Positions 9,607-17,386 are shown, counted from the first letter of the stretch. The stretch is 34,715 bases of DNA from Dehalococcoidia bacterium (GCA_020847765.1 JADLBJ010000072.1:1-34715), one strand, 5' to 3'. The notes: generated from the sequence alone by a model not told the origin. Numbers and translations are program-made.

Positions 9607-9624
9607 GGTGGAGCGCGCGTTGAG
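9607..9624 (-). promoter_or_regulatory. tandem heptamer pair (11-bp period) upstream of the wzz-like unit
   Basis: Minus strand: CTCAACG-CGCG-CTCCACC, 44 nt from the GTG start at 9563. Confidence 0.5.
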
Positions 9625-9710
9625 GAGCGGGCGTGTAGTCCCCGTTCTGCCCCGTCCCGTTCACGCGCTCTTCACTCTGGGCGCACGAGGCTCGGCACGG
9701 CGGCCTTCCC

Positions 9711-10424
9711 TCAACAGGAGCCCGTGCCTCTGACGACGGTGCCCGCTGTTCGCAGGAGAATACGGAGGTCGAGCCAGAAGCTCAGCCGGCGGGCGTATTC
9801 AAGGTCGAGGGCGACCATGTCGGCGAAGTCATGGCGGCCCCGGAGCGTGACCTGCCACAGGCCAGTCATTCCGGGCGTTACGGCCAGCCGTTCGAAGTGC
9901 TCGGGGCGGTAGAGGGCGACCTCCGCGGGCAGGGGCGGACGCGGGCCGACGAGGCTCATCTCGCCGCGCAGCACGTTCCACAGCTGCGGCAGCTCATCGA
10001 GGCTGGTGCGCCGCAGGAAGCGCCCAACGCGCGTCCGGCGGGGGTCGTCCTTCATCTTGAAGATGAGCCCGTTCGCCTCGTTTCGGTCCGACAGGACAGC
10101 CTGCAGCTCCGCGGCGTTCCGAACCATGGAGCGGAACTTCCAGCAGCGGAACAGGCTTCCGCCCCGCCCGACGCGATGCTGCCGATGGAAGGGGCCACCG
10201 CGGCTGTCGACGACCACAGCGACAGCGATGAGCGCGATGAGCGGCGCGAGCAGCAACAGGCCCGACGCGGCGCCAAAGAGGTCGATCGCCCGCTTCCAGG
10301 CGGGCGTTGGGACCAACGCCTGGCCAGTGGCCGCCTCCGGCACGCTGAGACCGGATGGCGGGACCAGGACGGTGGGGGCGAGAGTCTCGACGACGGCCTC
10401 ACGGGTAAGGGTGGGAGCTGTCAT
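9711..10424 (-). CDS. undecaprenyl-phosphate sugar phosphotransferase (bacterial sugar transferase family)
   Basis: KRAIDLFGAASGLLLLAPLIALIAVAV...FHRQHRVGRGGSLFRCWKFRSMV...RRTSLDELPQLWNVLRGEMSLVGPRPPLPAEV...PGMTGLWQV. Confidence 0.95.
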   Translation of the reverse strand: MTAPTLTREAVVETLAPTVLVPPSGLSVPEAATGQALVPTPAWKRAIDLFGAASGLLLLAPLIALIAVAVVVDSRGGPFHRQHRVGRGGSLFRCWKFRSMVRNAAELQAVLSDRNEANGLIFKMKDDPRRTRVGRFLRRTSLDELPQLWNVLRGEMSLVGPRPPLPAEVALYRPEHFERLAVTPGMTGLWQVTLRGRHDFADMVALDLEYARRLSFWLDLRILLRTAGTVVRGTGSC

Positions 10425-11764
10425 GCCGACACCTCGAGTTGCTCGAGGGCAGCGGGCGCGGGCCGCTGCTTGTTGCCCGGACGGCCGATGCAGCGGTACT
10501 CGAAGCCGGCGGCCGCGAGGGTGCGGGGTTCGAGTGCGTTGCGCGCGTCGATGACGACGGGGCGAGCCACGACGCGGGCCACGGCCTGCCAGTCGAGAAG
10601 CTGGAACTCGAGCCAGTCCGTCGCGAGGACGACCGCCTCGGCGTCGCGGGCGGCCTCGAGCACGCTGGCGGCGACAGCGACGCCGGGCACCGCGTCCTGG
10701 ACGCGGCGCGCCTGAACGACAGGGTCGTAGACGGTGACGCGCGCACCTTCGAGCTGCAGCAGCGATGCCAGGGCGAGGGCCGGTGAATTCCGGATGTCGT
10801 CGGTGTTGGCCTTGAACGAGGCCCCAAGGATGGCGACCCGAGCGTCGTCCAGAACGCCGACCGCCTCGCGCACCTTCTGGAGTGCGCGGAACTGCTGGTC
10901 CCGATTGATCTCCATGACGGAGCGGAGGAGCTGGGGGTGCGCACCGTGGACCGCGGCCATGTGAGCGAGCGCTTTCACGTCCTTGGGGAAGCAGCTGCCG
11001 CCCCACCCTAGCCCGGCGCTCAGGAACTGGTGACCGATTCGGCTGTCCATCCCCATGCCGCGGGCGACCTCGGCGACGTCGGCGCCAAGCGCTTCGCAGA
11101 TGGCGGCGATCTCGTTGATGAACGAGATCTTGGTGGCGAGAAACGCGTTGGAGGCGTACTTGATCATCTCAGCGGTGCGGATGTCCACGCGTTGCACGTG
11201 CGCCTCGAGCGGGCCATAGAGATCGGCAACACGGTCGATTGCGACGCGGTCGTCCGAACCGAGAACGATCCGGTCGGGGTTCATGAAGTCGCTGATGGCC
11301 GAGCCTTCGCGCAGGAACTCGGGATTGGAGACGACGGCGAACGGGCACTGGCCGCTGCGGCGCGCCATGCCGACGACGAGGTCGCCGGTGCCGATCGGGA
11401 CAGTGCTCTTGTTGACGATGATGGAGCCGGGTTGCAGCCGGGCGGCGACAGCCGTCACGGCGTCGCGGACGGCACGGATGTCGGCTGCACCTTCCTGGGA
11501 CTCGGGCGTGTTGACGGCGATGAAGACGATCCGCGCCGCGAAGCGGTCGGGGTAGGTGGAGCGAAAGCTCAGCCGGCCGGCGGCGACGCCCGTGCGGAGA
11601 AGCTCGTCGAGGCCCGGCTCGTGGATGGGGCTCCGACCGGCGTCCAGCAGGGCGACACGCTCCGGGTCGGTGTCCACGCATTCGACCTCATGTCCGAGAT
11701 GGGCGAAGCAGGCGGCTGAGACAGCCCCCACGTACCCGCAGCCAATGACGGCAATCCGTGACAC
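10421..11764 (-). CDS. UDP-glucose/GDP-mannose 6-dehydrogenase family
   Basis: VSRIAVIGCGYVGAVSAACFAHLGHEVECVDTD; NPEFLREGSAISDFMNPDRIVLG; GLGWGGSCFPKDVKAL. AAGGAG lies upstream of GTG at 11764. Confidence 0.95.
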   Translation of the reverse strand: MSRIAVIGCGYVGAVSAACFAHLGHEVECVDTDPERVALLDAGRSPIHEPGLDELLRTGVAAGRLSFRSTYPDRFAARIVFIAVNTPESQEGAADIRAVRDAVTAVAARLQPGSIIVNKSTVPIGTGDLVVGMARRSGQCPFAVVSNPEFLREGSAISDFMNPDRIVLGSDDRVAIDRVADLYGPLEAHVQRVDIRTAEMIKYASNAFLATKISFINEIAAICEALGADVAEVARGMGMDSRIGHQFLSAGLGWGGSCFPKDVKALAHMAAVHGAHPQLLRSVMEINRDQQFRALQKVREAVGVLDDARVAILGASFKANTDDIRNSPALALASLLQLEGARVTVYDPVVQARRVQDAVPGVAVAASVLEAARDAEAVVLATDWLEFQLLDWQAVARVVARPVVIDARNALEPRTLAAAGFEYRCIGRPGNKQRPAPAALEQLEVSA

Positions 11765-11798
11765 TCGCCACTCCTTGGGAGATGTCCCTGCACCACCG

Positions 11799-11860
11799 TG
11801 TTCGAGCGGCGTTGAGGGGTGGTTGCCGGGCGGTGGATGGGACGTGGCCCGCGCGTTACT
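11799..11860 (-). promoter_or_regulatory. extended tandem heptamer array (up to 6 repeats, 11-bp period) upstream of the UDP-sugar dehydrogenase unit
   Basis: Minus strand: AGTAACG-CGCG-GGCCACG-TCCC-ATCCACC-GCCC-GGCAACC-ACCC-CTCAACG-CCGC-TCGAACA. Confidence 0.6.
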
Positions 11861-12731
11861 GCCGGGAGAGCACCATGCTGCGAAGGTCGTCAAAGCTGCT
11901 GGCCGGGGGGGCCGCCCGCCGACGGCGCAGGCACCAGGCGGAGGCAACGGCGAGGGCCGGGGCGTCGTGCAGGAGATACCGCCGCCAGAGGCGTCTGGGC
12001 TCCTGAGCGAGCCGGACCAGCCACTCGGCGCCGACGGAGCGCAGGAGCGCGGGCGCACGGCGCCGCCGCCCGGCCAGGAAGTCGAACGTCCCTCCGACGC
12101 CGATCCAGCAGGCGCTCGGGACCACCCGGTAGGAGTCGCGGATGAAGGCTTCCTGACGGGGGCAACCGAGGGCGACGAGCACGAGCTCGGGGCGAGCGCG
12201 CACGAGGTCGTTTAGGCCGGCCCTCAACTCCTCCGGCCGCAGCTGCCGGAACGGCGGCGAGGTGCGGCAGACGACCTGCACGCCCGGATGCCGTGCTTCG
12301 AGGGCCGCGGCAGCCGCCGCCGCGATGGCCTCCGTCGAGCCATAGAAGGCGACACGCAGACCGGCGGGGGCCGCCTGGCGGCAGATCTCCTCGACGAGAT
12401 CGACGCCGGTCACGCGCCGGGCTCGCCGACCGCCGGCGAGGCGCGCGAGCCAGGCCACGGGTGCACCGTCGGCGGTGACGAGCGACGAGCTGCTGAGGGC
12501 GCTTCGGAGGGCCGGGTCCCGTCTTGCCTGGGCAAGGAAGTCGAGGTTCGCCGTCGCGATGCGGGCACCGCTGCGAGCGCGCATCGCTTCGACGCAGAGG
12601 CTGGCCGCTTCCTCGAGCGTGCCGTCGAAGACCGCGACCGGCCCCACCTGCACGTGGCCGGCCCGCGGCTCCGTTGCGTCCTGCCAGCCAGTCGCGACCG
12701 GCCCATTGGGGCTCCTGCGTAGCACCGCCAT
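11856..12731 (-). CDS. WecG/TagA/CpsF family glycosyltransferase
   Basis: ARIATANLDFLAQARRDPALRSAL...LVTADGAPVAWLARLAG...RVTGVDLVEEIC...VLVALGCPRQEAFI...IGVGGTFDFLAGRRRRAPALLRSVGAEWLVRLAQEPRRLWRRYL. Confidence 0.95.
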   Translation of the reverse strand: MAVLRRSPNGPVATGWQDATEPRAGHVQVGPVAVFDGTLEEAASLCVEAMRARSGARIATANLDFLAQARRDPALRSALSSSSLVTADGAPVAWLARLAGGRRARRVTGVDLVEEICRQAAPAGLRVAFYGSTEAIAAAAAAALEARHPGVQVVCRTSPPFRQLRPEELRAGLNDLVRARPELVLVALGCPRQEAFIRDSYRVVPSACWIGVGGTFDFLAGRRRRAPALLRSVGAEWLVRLAQEPRRLWRRYLLHDAPALAVASAWCLRRRRAAPPASSFDDLRSMVLSRQ

Positions 12732-12774
12732 CCCGGACCTCCGCGTTTCCGCAGGGACAAATCTGTGACGGCGG

Positions 12775-12814
12775 AGTGGACGCGCGGTTGAGGGACTGTT
12801 GACGGCCGGTTGCC
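12775..12814 (-). promoter_or_regulatory. tandem heptamer array (4 repeats, 11-bp period) upstream of the WecG-like gene
   Basis: Minus strand: GGCAACC-GGCC-GTCAACA-GTCC-CTCAACC-GCGC-GTCCACT; 44 nt from the start at 12731. Confidence 0.6.
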
Positions 12815-12852
12815 AGTGGGGATACGCCCGCGAACGTCGGGTCGCAGGCATG

Positions 12853-12884
12853 AAAAAGCCGGGACGGCCCATGACCGTCCCGGC
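12853..12884 (-). terminator. intrinsic terminator of the ABM monooxygenase gene
   Basis: Perfect 10-bp inverted repeat GCCGGGACGG/CCGTCCCGGC with 7-nt loop, followed on the minus strand by TTTTT. Confidence 0.88.
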
Positions 12885-12911
12885 GTGGGGAAGGGGGAGC
12901 GCCGCGGTGCG

Positions 12912-13211
12912 CTACACGCCCGCGATCTGCGTGTACCGTTCGATCACGGGCCGGCCGGCGAGCAGGCCCTTGAGCTGGGCGCCCATGGCCTTCATGTGGT
13001 CGGTCTGGCCGTGCGCTTCGAGAGCGGCCGCGTCGGCGTACTGCTCGTAGAACATGAACAGCGCCGGTTCGGCGTCGGACGTATGGAGGGAGTAGGCGGT
13101 CACACGGCCGGCCTCGTGCTGCTTGACGTTGCCGACCATCTCGGTGAGGACGGCGCGCAGTTCGCTCTCCTTGCCGGGCGCAGCCTGCAGCCTGGCGACG
13201 ACGGTGATCAT
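12912..13211 (-). CDS. antibiotic biosynthesis monooxygenase (ABM/YgiN-like) domain protein
   Basis: MITVVARLQAAPGKESELRAVLTEMVGNVKQHEAGRVTAYSLHTSDAEPALFMFYEQYADAAALEAHGQTDHMKAM is the canonical ABM pattern. Confidence 0.92.
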   Translation of the reverse strand: MITVVARLQAAPGKESELRAVLTEMVGNVKQHEAGRVTAYSLHTSDAEPALFMFYEQYADAAALEAHGQTDHMKAMGAQLKGLLAGRPVIERYTQIAGV

Positions 13212-13303
13212 TGGTGTCTTCCTTTCCGGGGGTTGGGGCCGATTCTACGGGCGGTCGCGAACAGCGTCTCGCGCCTCCGCCGCCGGGTTCCTACCATCGT
13301 TCC

Positions 13304-14029
13304 GTGCTGAAACAGATGTCCCCGGCGGCCCGGCACAGGGCGATTGCGCGGGCGCGGGCCTCTGCCCTCAGCGATGCCGCCGTGGGCTATCCCGAATGGT
13401 ACCTGCAACGGTGGCACTTTCTGCCCGAGGGGTATCTGTCGCGCCGGTCGATCGCGGGCTACGACCACCTCATCCGACGCGTGTACTACAGCGTCGCGGA
13501 GCGGGCCGCCCTCAAGCGGCTGGTGGCGAATCTCCCTGCGAACTCGGAAGCCGTGCTGGACCTGGGTTGCGGTCCGGGCCGGGTGCTCGCGGCCGTGGCG
13601 GCTGCCCGGCCTCGGGCGAGGCTCTGGGGACTCGACCTCTCTCCCTTCATGCTCGAACGGGCCCGCACCCGGCTGCGCGAGGCGGCCGAGCGCCTGACGC
13701 TCGTCCATGGCGACGCGGCCCGCCTGCGCTGGCCGGAGGCTGCGTTCGACCTCGTTCTGGCCACGCACGTCCTCGGGCACATGCCCCGGGCGGCGGCGGG
13801 GGCGGCACTCGCCGAAGCGGAGCGCGCCCTCCGGCCCGGCGCGCGGATGCTCGTCGTCGATCACCGCTGGCACGGCCGCCTGCCGACCGCGCTCCGAGAA
13901 GTGCGCCGGGAGCGGCTCGCCCCCGGCTTTGCTGCCCTGTGTGTCTTGGAAAGGCCGATCGCCGACGAGCGGCCCCCCGACGCTGCCCCCGCCGACCCTT
14001 CTCGTCCTTCTGCGGCTGCTCTACGGTAA
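13304..14029 (+). CDS. class I SAM-dependent methyltransferase
   Basis: VLDLGCGPGRVLAAVAAARPRARLWGLDLSPFMLERARTRL, VHGDAARLRWPEAAFDLVLATHVLGHM. GTG 13304 or ATG 13316 start. Confidence 0.9.
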   Translation: MLKQMSPAARHRAIARARASALSDAAVGYPEWYLQRWHFLPEGYLSRRSIAGYDHLIRRVYYSVAERAALKRLVANLPANSEAVLDLGCGPGRVLAAVAAARPRARLWGLDLSPFMLERARTRLREAAERLTLVHGDAARLRWPEAAFDLVLATHVLGHMPRAAAGAALAEAERALRPGARMLVVDHRWHGRLPTALREVRRERLAPGFAALCVLERPIADERPPDAAPADPSRPSAAALR

Positions 14030-14067
14030 GGAATACGGGCGGCTGTACGCCGCCGGAGGCGGTCGGC

Positions 14068-14733
14068 ATGGTCCAACTGCCGTTTCGCGACCGAGAGGAG
14101 GCGGGGCAGCTGCTCGCTGAGGCGCTGGCGGCGGAGGTGGGGCTCGATCATCCGCTCGTCCTGGCCCTTCCGCGAGGCGGAGTGCCCGTGGCCTTCGCGA
14201 TCGCCCGGCGCCTGGGTGCGCCCCTGGACGTCTTTGTGGTACGCAAGCTCGGAGTCCCTGGCCACGAAGAGCTCGCCATGGGAGCCATCGCCAGCGGCGG
14301 CGTGCGCGTCTTGAATGAAGACGTGATCGAGGGCCTCGGCATACGGGCAGAGGTGATCGAACGCGTCGCGGTCCGCGAAACACGGGAGCTGGAGCGTCGC
14401 GAGGCGCTCTATCGCGACGGGCGTGATGCTGTGCCCATTCGCGGCCGCTCCGTGCTCCTCGTGGACGACGGGCTAGCCACTGGAGCCTCGATGCGCGTGG
14501 CCGTCGCCGCGGTCCGGCAGGATATGCCCCGCATGGTGGTTGTCGCCGTCCCGGTCAGCGCCTCCGAGACCTTCGCGGTAGTGCGCGAGGAGGCGGACCG
14601 CTGCGTCTGCCTGGCGACTCCCGAGCCCTTCGACGGCGTGGGGCTCTGGTACAGGGACTTTGCGCCCACGACCGACGGCGAAGTCCGCGCTCTGCTGGCG
14701 GCAGCCCGAAACAGAGTCCAGGCTTCGACCTGA
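14068..14733 (+). CDS. phosphoribosyltransferase domain protein
   Basis: MVQLPFRDREEAGQLLAEALA...VLALPRGGVPVAFAIARRLGAPLDVFVVRKLGVPGHEELAMGAIASGG...VLLVDDGLATGASMRVAVAAVR (PRPP loop). Confidence 0.92.
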   Translation: MVQLPFRDREEAGQLLAEALAAEVGLDHPLVLALPRGGVPVAFAIARRLGAPLDVFVVRKLGVPGHEELAMGAIASGGVRVLNEDVIEGLGIRAEVIERVAVRETRELERREALYRDGRDAVPIRGRSVLLVDDGLATGASMRVAVAAVRQDMPRMVVVAVPVSASETFAVVREEADRCVCLATPEPFDGVGLWYRDFAPTTDGEVRALLAAARNRVQAST

Positions 14734-14945
14734 GGATCGATGAGAGACGATGGTTGCCATCTTCTTCGCGGTGTGCACATCGCCCTCCGCCTGTCGTCGT
14801 CCCGAGTCGGGCGACGTGGCGCTCCACGGAGGTGCAGCACCGGGGCGAGTTGTGACTGAGCTGGGCGCCATCGGCGCGTGTTCACCCGGGTCGATGGCAC
14901 CGAGCTCCACGGAGACTTGGCTGCGCGGCCGGACTGACTTCGACA

Positions 14946-15434
14946 CTAGAGCGGTTCACCGGTCCGTCGCAAACCGCCAGGCGGCAGGCGCGCGAGCAGA
15001 TCGAGAGCCCGCGCCCCGAGCACCGGCAGGGGCGCGGGCGTGACCTCGGCCAGGGGAGCGAGGACGAAGGCGCGTTCGGCCAGGCGAGGATGGGGTACGT
15101 CGAGCCCGGGCTCGGCGACGCGCACGTCACCGAACAGCAGGATATCCACGTCGATGGGGCGTGGTCCCCATCGCGGCCCGGGACGGCGCCCGAGTGCCTG
15201 CTCGATCGCCTTCGTGAGGACAAGAAGCGCGCCGGGGTCCAACTCGGTACGCGCCCTCACCGCCGCGTTCAGGAAAGGCGGCTGCCCGGCCGGGACCGGC
15301 TCTGTCTCCCAGATCGATGAGCGGCGCTCGATGGCGACGCTGGCCTCCTCCAGTCGCCGCACAGCCCCGCGCAGGTTGGCCACACGGTCGCCCAGATTCG
15401 ACCCAAGCGCCAGGAAGATCTGAGTCGCGGTCAT
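14946..15434 (-). CDS. folK: 2-amino-4-hydroxy-6-hydroxymethyldihydropteridine diphosphokinase (HPPK)
   Basis: IFLALGSNLGDRVANLRGAVRRL...SSIWETEPVPAGQPPFLNAAV...GRRPGPRWGPRPIDVDILLFGD...VPHPRLAERAFVLAPLAEV. ATGA overlap with folP. Confidence 0.96.
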   Translation of the reverse strand: MTATQIFLALGSNLGDRVANLRGAVRRLEEASVAIERRSSIWETEPVPAGQPPFLNAAVRARTELDPGALLVLTKAIEQALGRRPGPRWGPRPIDVDILLFGDVRVAEPGLDVPHPRLAERAFVLAPLAEVTPAPLPVLGARALDLLARLPPGGLRRTGEPL

Positions 15435-16285
15435 GACGCGTCGGGCGGACGCCAGTTGCCGCGCACGACCGCGTCTGCCACGCGCGCAACGCGGGCAATG
15501 GCGCGCACGTCGTGGACGCGCAGAATGTCGACGCCGCCGGCGACGGCGAGCGCCGCGATGGCCGCCGTCCCTTCCAACCGTGCTTCGACGGGCGAGTCGA
15601 GCACCAGGCCGATTGTGGACTTGCGGGAGGGACCGAGGAGAACGGGCCTGCCCGTACCCGCGAGCTCGGGCAGGCGGCGGACCATCTCGAGGTTCTGCAG
15701 TGGCGCCCACCCGAAGCCGAATCCGGGATCGAGGACAACGCGTTCGGAGTCGATTCCGGCCGCGCGGGCGACGTCGAGGCGTGTCTTCCAGCCGGTTTGG
15801 ATAGCCTGGATTATGTCGCTCGCGTGGGGCTGCCCACGCTGGTTGTGCATGGCGAACAGCGCTGCGCCAGCCTCGGCGACGGCGGCCGCCATCGCGGGGT
15901 CGCCGCGCAGGCCGGTGACGTCGTTCACGGCGTCGGCGCCTGCGCGGAGGGCCGCGTGCGCCACCTTCGCGTGGTAGGTGTCGACGGAGAGGGGAATGTC
16001 GGTGGCCGCGCGGACCGCTTCGAGGACAGGCAGGAGCCGCCGGATCTCGTCGCGGGGAGAGAGCGGGCTGGCGCCGGGACGGGTGGACTCGGCGCCGATG
16101 TCGACGAGGTCGGCGCCGTCCGCAGCGACGCGTTGGGCAAGCGCGGCCGCGGCGGCAGGGGAATCGACGCCGTCGCCGCTGAAGGAGTCGGGCGTGGCGT
16201 TCAGGATCGCCATGATGTAGGTCCGGGCACCCCACGCGAACGTTCGTCCGCGCAGGGCGAGGGGCCGGGGCCGGGCGAAGGTCAT
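15431..16285 (-). CDS. folP: dihydropteroate synthase
   Basis: YIMAILNATPDSFSGDGV...ADLVDIGAESTRPGASPLS...IPLSVDTYHAKVAHAALRAGADAVNDVTG...VVLDPGFGFG...PVLLGPSRKSTIG. Confidence 0.96.
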   Translation of the reverse strand: MTFARPRPLALRGRTFAWGARTYIMAILNATPDSFSGDGVDSPAAAAALAQRVAADGADLVDIGAESTRPGASPLSPRDEIRRLLPVLEAVRAATDIPLSVDTYHAKVAHAALRAGADAVNDVTGLRGDPAMAAAVAEAGAALFAMHNQRGQPHASDIIQAIQTGWKTRLDVARAAGIDSERVVLDPGFGFGWAPLQNLEMVRRLPELAGTGRPVLLGPSRKSTIGLVLDSPVEARLEGTAAIAALAVAGGVDILRVHDVRAIARVARVADAVVRGNWRPPDAS

Positions 16286-16313
16286 GCAGGTACCGCCGGT
16301 CGTCGGAGCGGGC

Positions 16314-16733
16314 TCAAGGCTCTAGAGCGTAGGTCTGCTCAGACCGGTCGCCGTCCTCGATGTACCAGACGCGGACGTCAGGTCGGGTGGGGTCCTTGAG
16401 GCCTACTACGAAGTGAACGTAGGGAGGGCCGAAGAGCGGCCCCATCATGCGGATGTCGGTCGGGCTAGGGATGGCCTCGCTGCCGGTATGCGAATGATAG
16501 AAGCCGGCGAGCTCGAGACCTTCATCCTCCATTGCCTCGCAGAGCCGCTTCGTCTCGAGCGGGTCGACGCGGAAGCGGTAGGGGCTGGCCTCCATGTTGC
16601 GAGCGCGATAGAGGGCGGCGACGCGGCCGTCTCTTGCGGCGACGAGGCCGCAGCACTCGATCGGCGCGTCCTCGCGCGCGTGGGCAATCATGGCGTCCAG
16701 GTGCTCACGGCCAATCCGAATCGCAGCGGTCAT
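16314..16733 (-). CDS. Mov34/MPN/PAD-1 (JAMM) family metallopeptidase
   Basis: ECCGLVAARDGR...GFYHSHTGSEAIPSPTDIRMM: JAMM motif HxH...S...D. Confidence 0.92.
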   Translation of the reverse strand: MTAAIRIGREHLDAMIAHAREDAPIECCGLVAARDGRVAALYRARNMEASPYRFRVDPLETKRLCEAMEDEGLELAGFYHSHTGSEAIPSPTDIRMMGPLFGPPYVHFVVGLKDPTRPDVRVWYIEDGDRSEQTYALEP

Positions 16734-16772
16734 CGTTCCTCCGGGCCCTCATTGTATGAGCGCCAGTAGGGA

Positions 16773-16799
16773 CAAACGAAAACCCCCGCGAGGCGGGGG
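16773..16799 (-). terminator. intrinsic terminator downstream of the secreted-protein gene
   Basis: CCCCCGC-GAG-GCGGGGG inverted repeat followed on the minus strand by TTTTCGTTT. Confidence 0.8.
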
Positions 16800-16828
16800 C
16801 TCCCGAGGGCTCTAGCGAACGGTCGCCG

Positions 16829-17224
16829 TTAGCTGCAGGTCTCCCCAGGTCGGTCGCGGAGCTGCGGACTGGCCACGTCGACGGCCATGAGAATGACGAC
16901 GCCAGCGAAGCGCGGGACCTTGTCGATGCCGCCGGCAGCTGGGCTGTTCACGTACCCGGGGACGGAAGTCGGGTTGAAGAAGTGCTGCCAGGACTGGTTC
17001 GCCCCATTCCAGATGTAAAGCGCGTTCCAGGAGCCGCTCGGCAGGCAGCCAACGAAGTCGGCTGGTGGAACGTCGCCGCTGAGGGGCCCGCCGGCGAGGT
17101 TGAAGCCAGCGCGCAGAGGCGCCTTGGTGCCGGCGGTCACGACGCCGAGCGACCCGCCGAGGAGGGCGGCAAGGCCCAGCGTTCCCACGACAAGGGCGAA
17201 AGACTTCCGGCGCATCCAGGACAT
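16829..17224 (-). CDS. small secreted protein of unknown function
   Basis: MSWMRRKSFALVVGTLGLAALLGGSLGVVTAG signal peptide-like start, then FNLAGGPLSGDVPPADFVGCLPSGSWNALYIWNGANQSWQHFFNPTSVPGYVNSPAAGGIDKVPRFAGVVILM. Confidence 0.72.
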   Translation of the reverse strand: MSWMRRKSFALVVGTLGLAALLGGSLGVVTAGTKAPLRAGFNLAGGPLSGDVPPADFVGCLPSGSWNALYIWNGANQSWQHFFNPTSVPGYVNSPAAGGIDKVPRFAGVVILMAVDVASPQLRDRPGETCS

Positions 17225-17386
17225 CGTTCCCTCCCCGCCCGCGGGCACGTTCTTGAGGTGGAGCTACCGTAGCAATGGCTCCCGGTACGTGCACCAATGG
17301 GAACGCGCGGGTGACACCGGAAGTTGCCGACCGCGCGTAAAACGTCTGTAAAAAGAGTGGCGACACGGGCGCCAAGGCGCAGCAGG

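Noticed and set aside
9711-11006. 431-aa version of the sugar transferase and 545-aa version of the dehydrogenase
   Set aside because: Extended N-termini are out-of-frame translations of neighbours; ATG 10424 and GTG 11764 fit overlaps, SD and family starts.
5102-12814. CRISPR interpretation of the repeated CTCAAC motifs
   Set aside because: Units are 7 bp with 4-bp gaps, far below CRISPR repeat/spacer size, and no cas genes are present.
13123-14067. N-terminal extension of the phosphoribosyltransferase ORF
   Set aside because: Out of frame with the methyltransferase, which has real motifs; true start is ATG 14068 preceded by GGAGG.
14734-14945. Two CTCCACGGAG copies and short ORFs in the gap between the phosphoribosyltransferase and folK
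   Set aside because: Short palindromic 10-mers in GC-rich DNA, no convincing coding or RNA structure; not distinguishable from chance.
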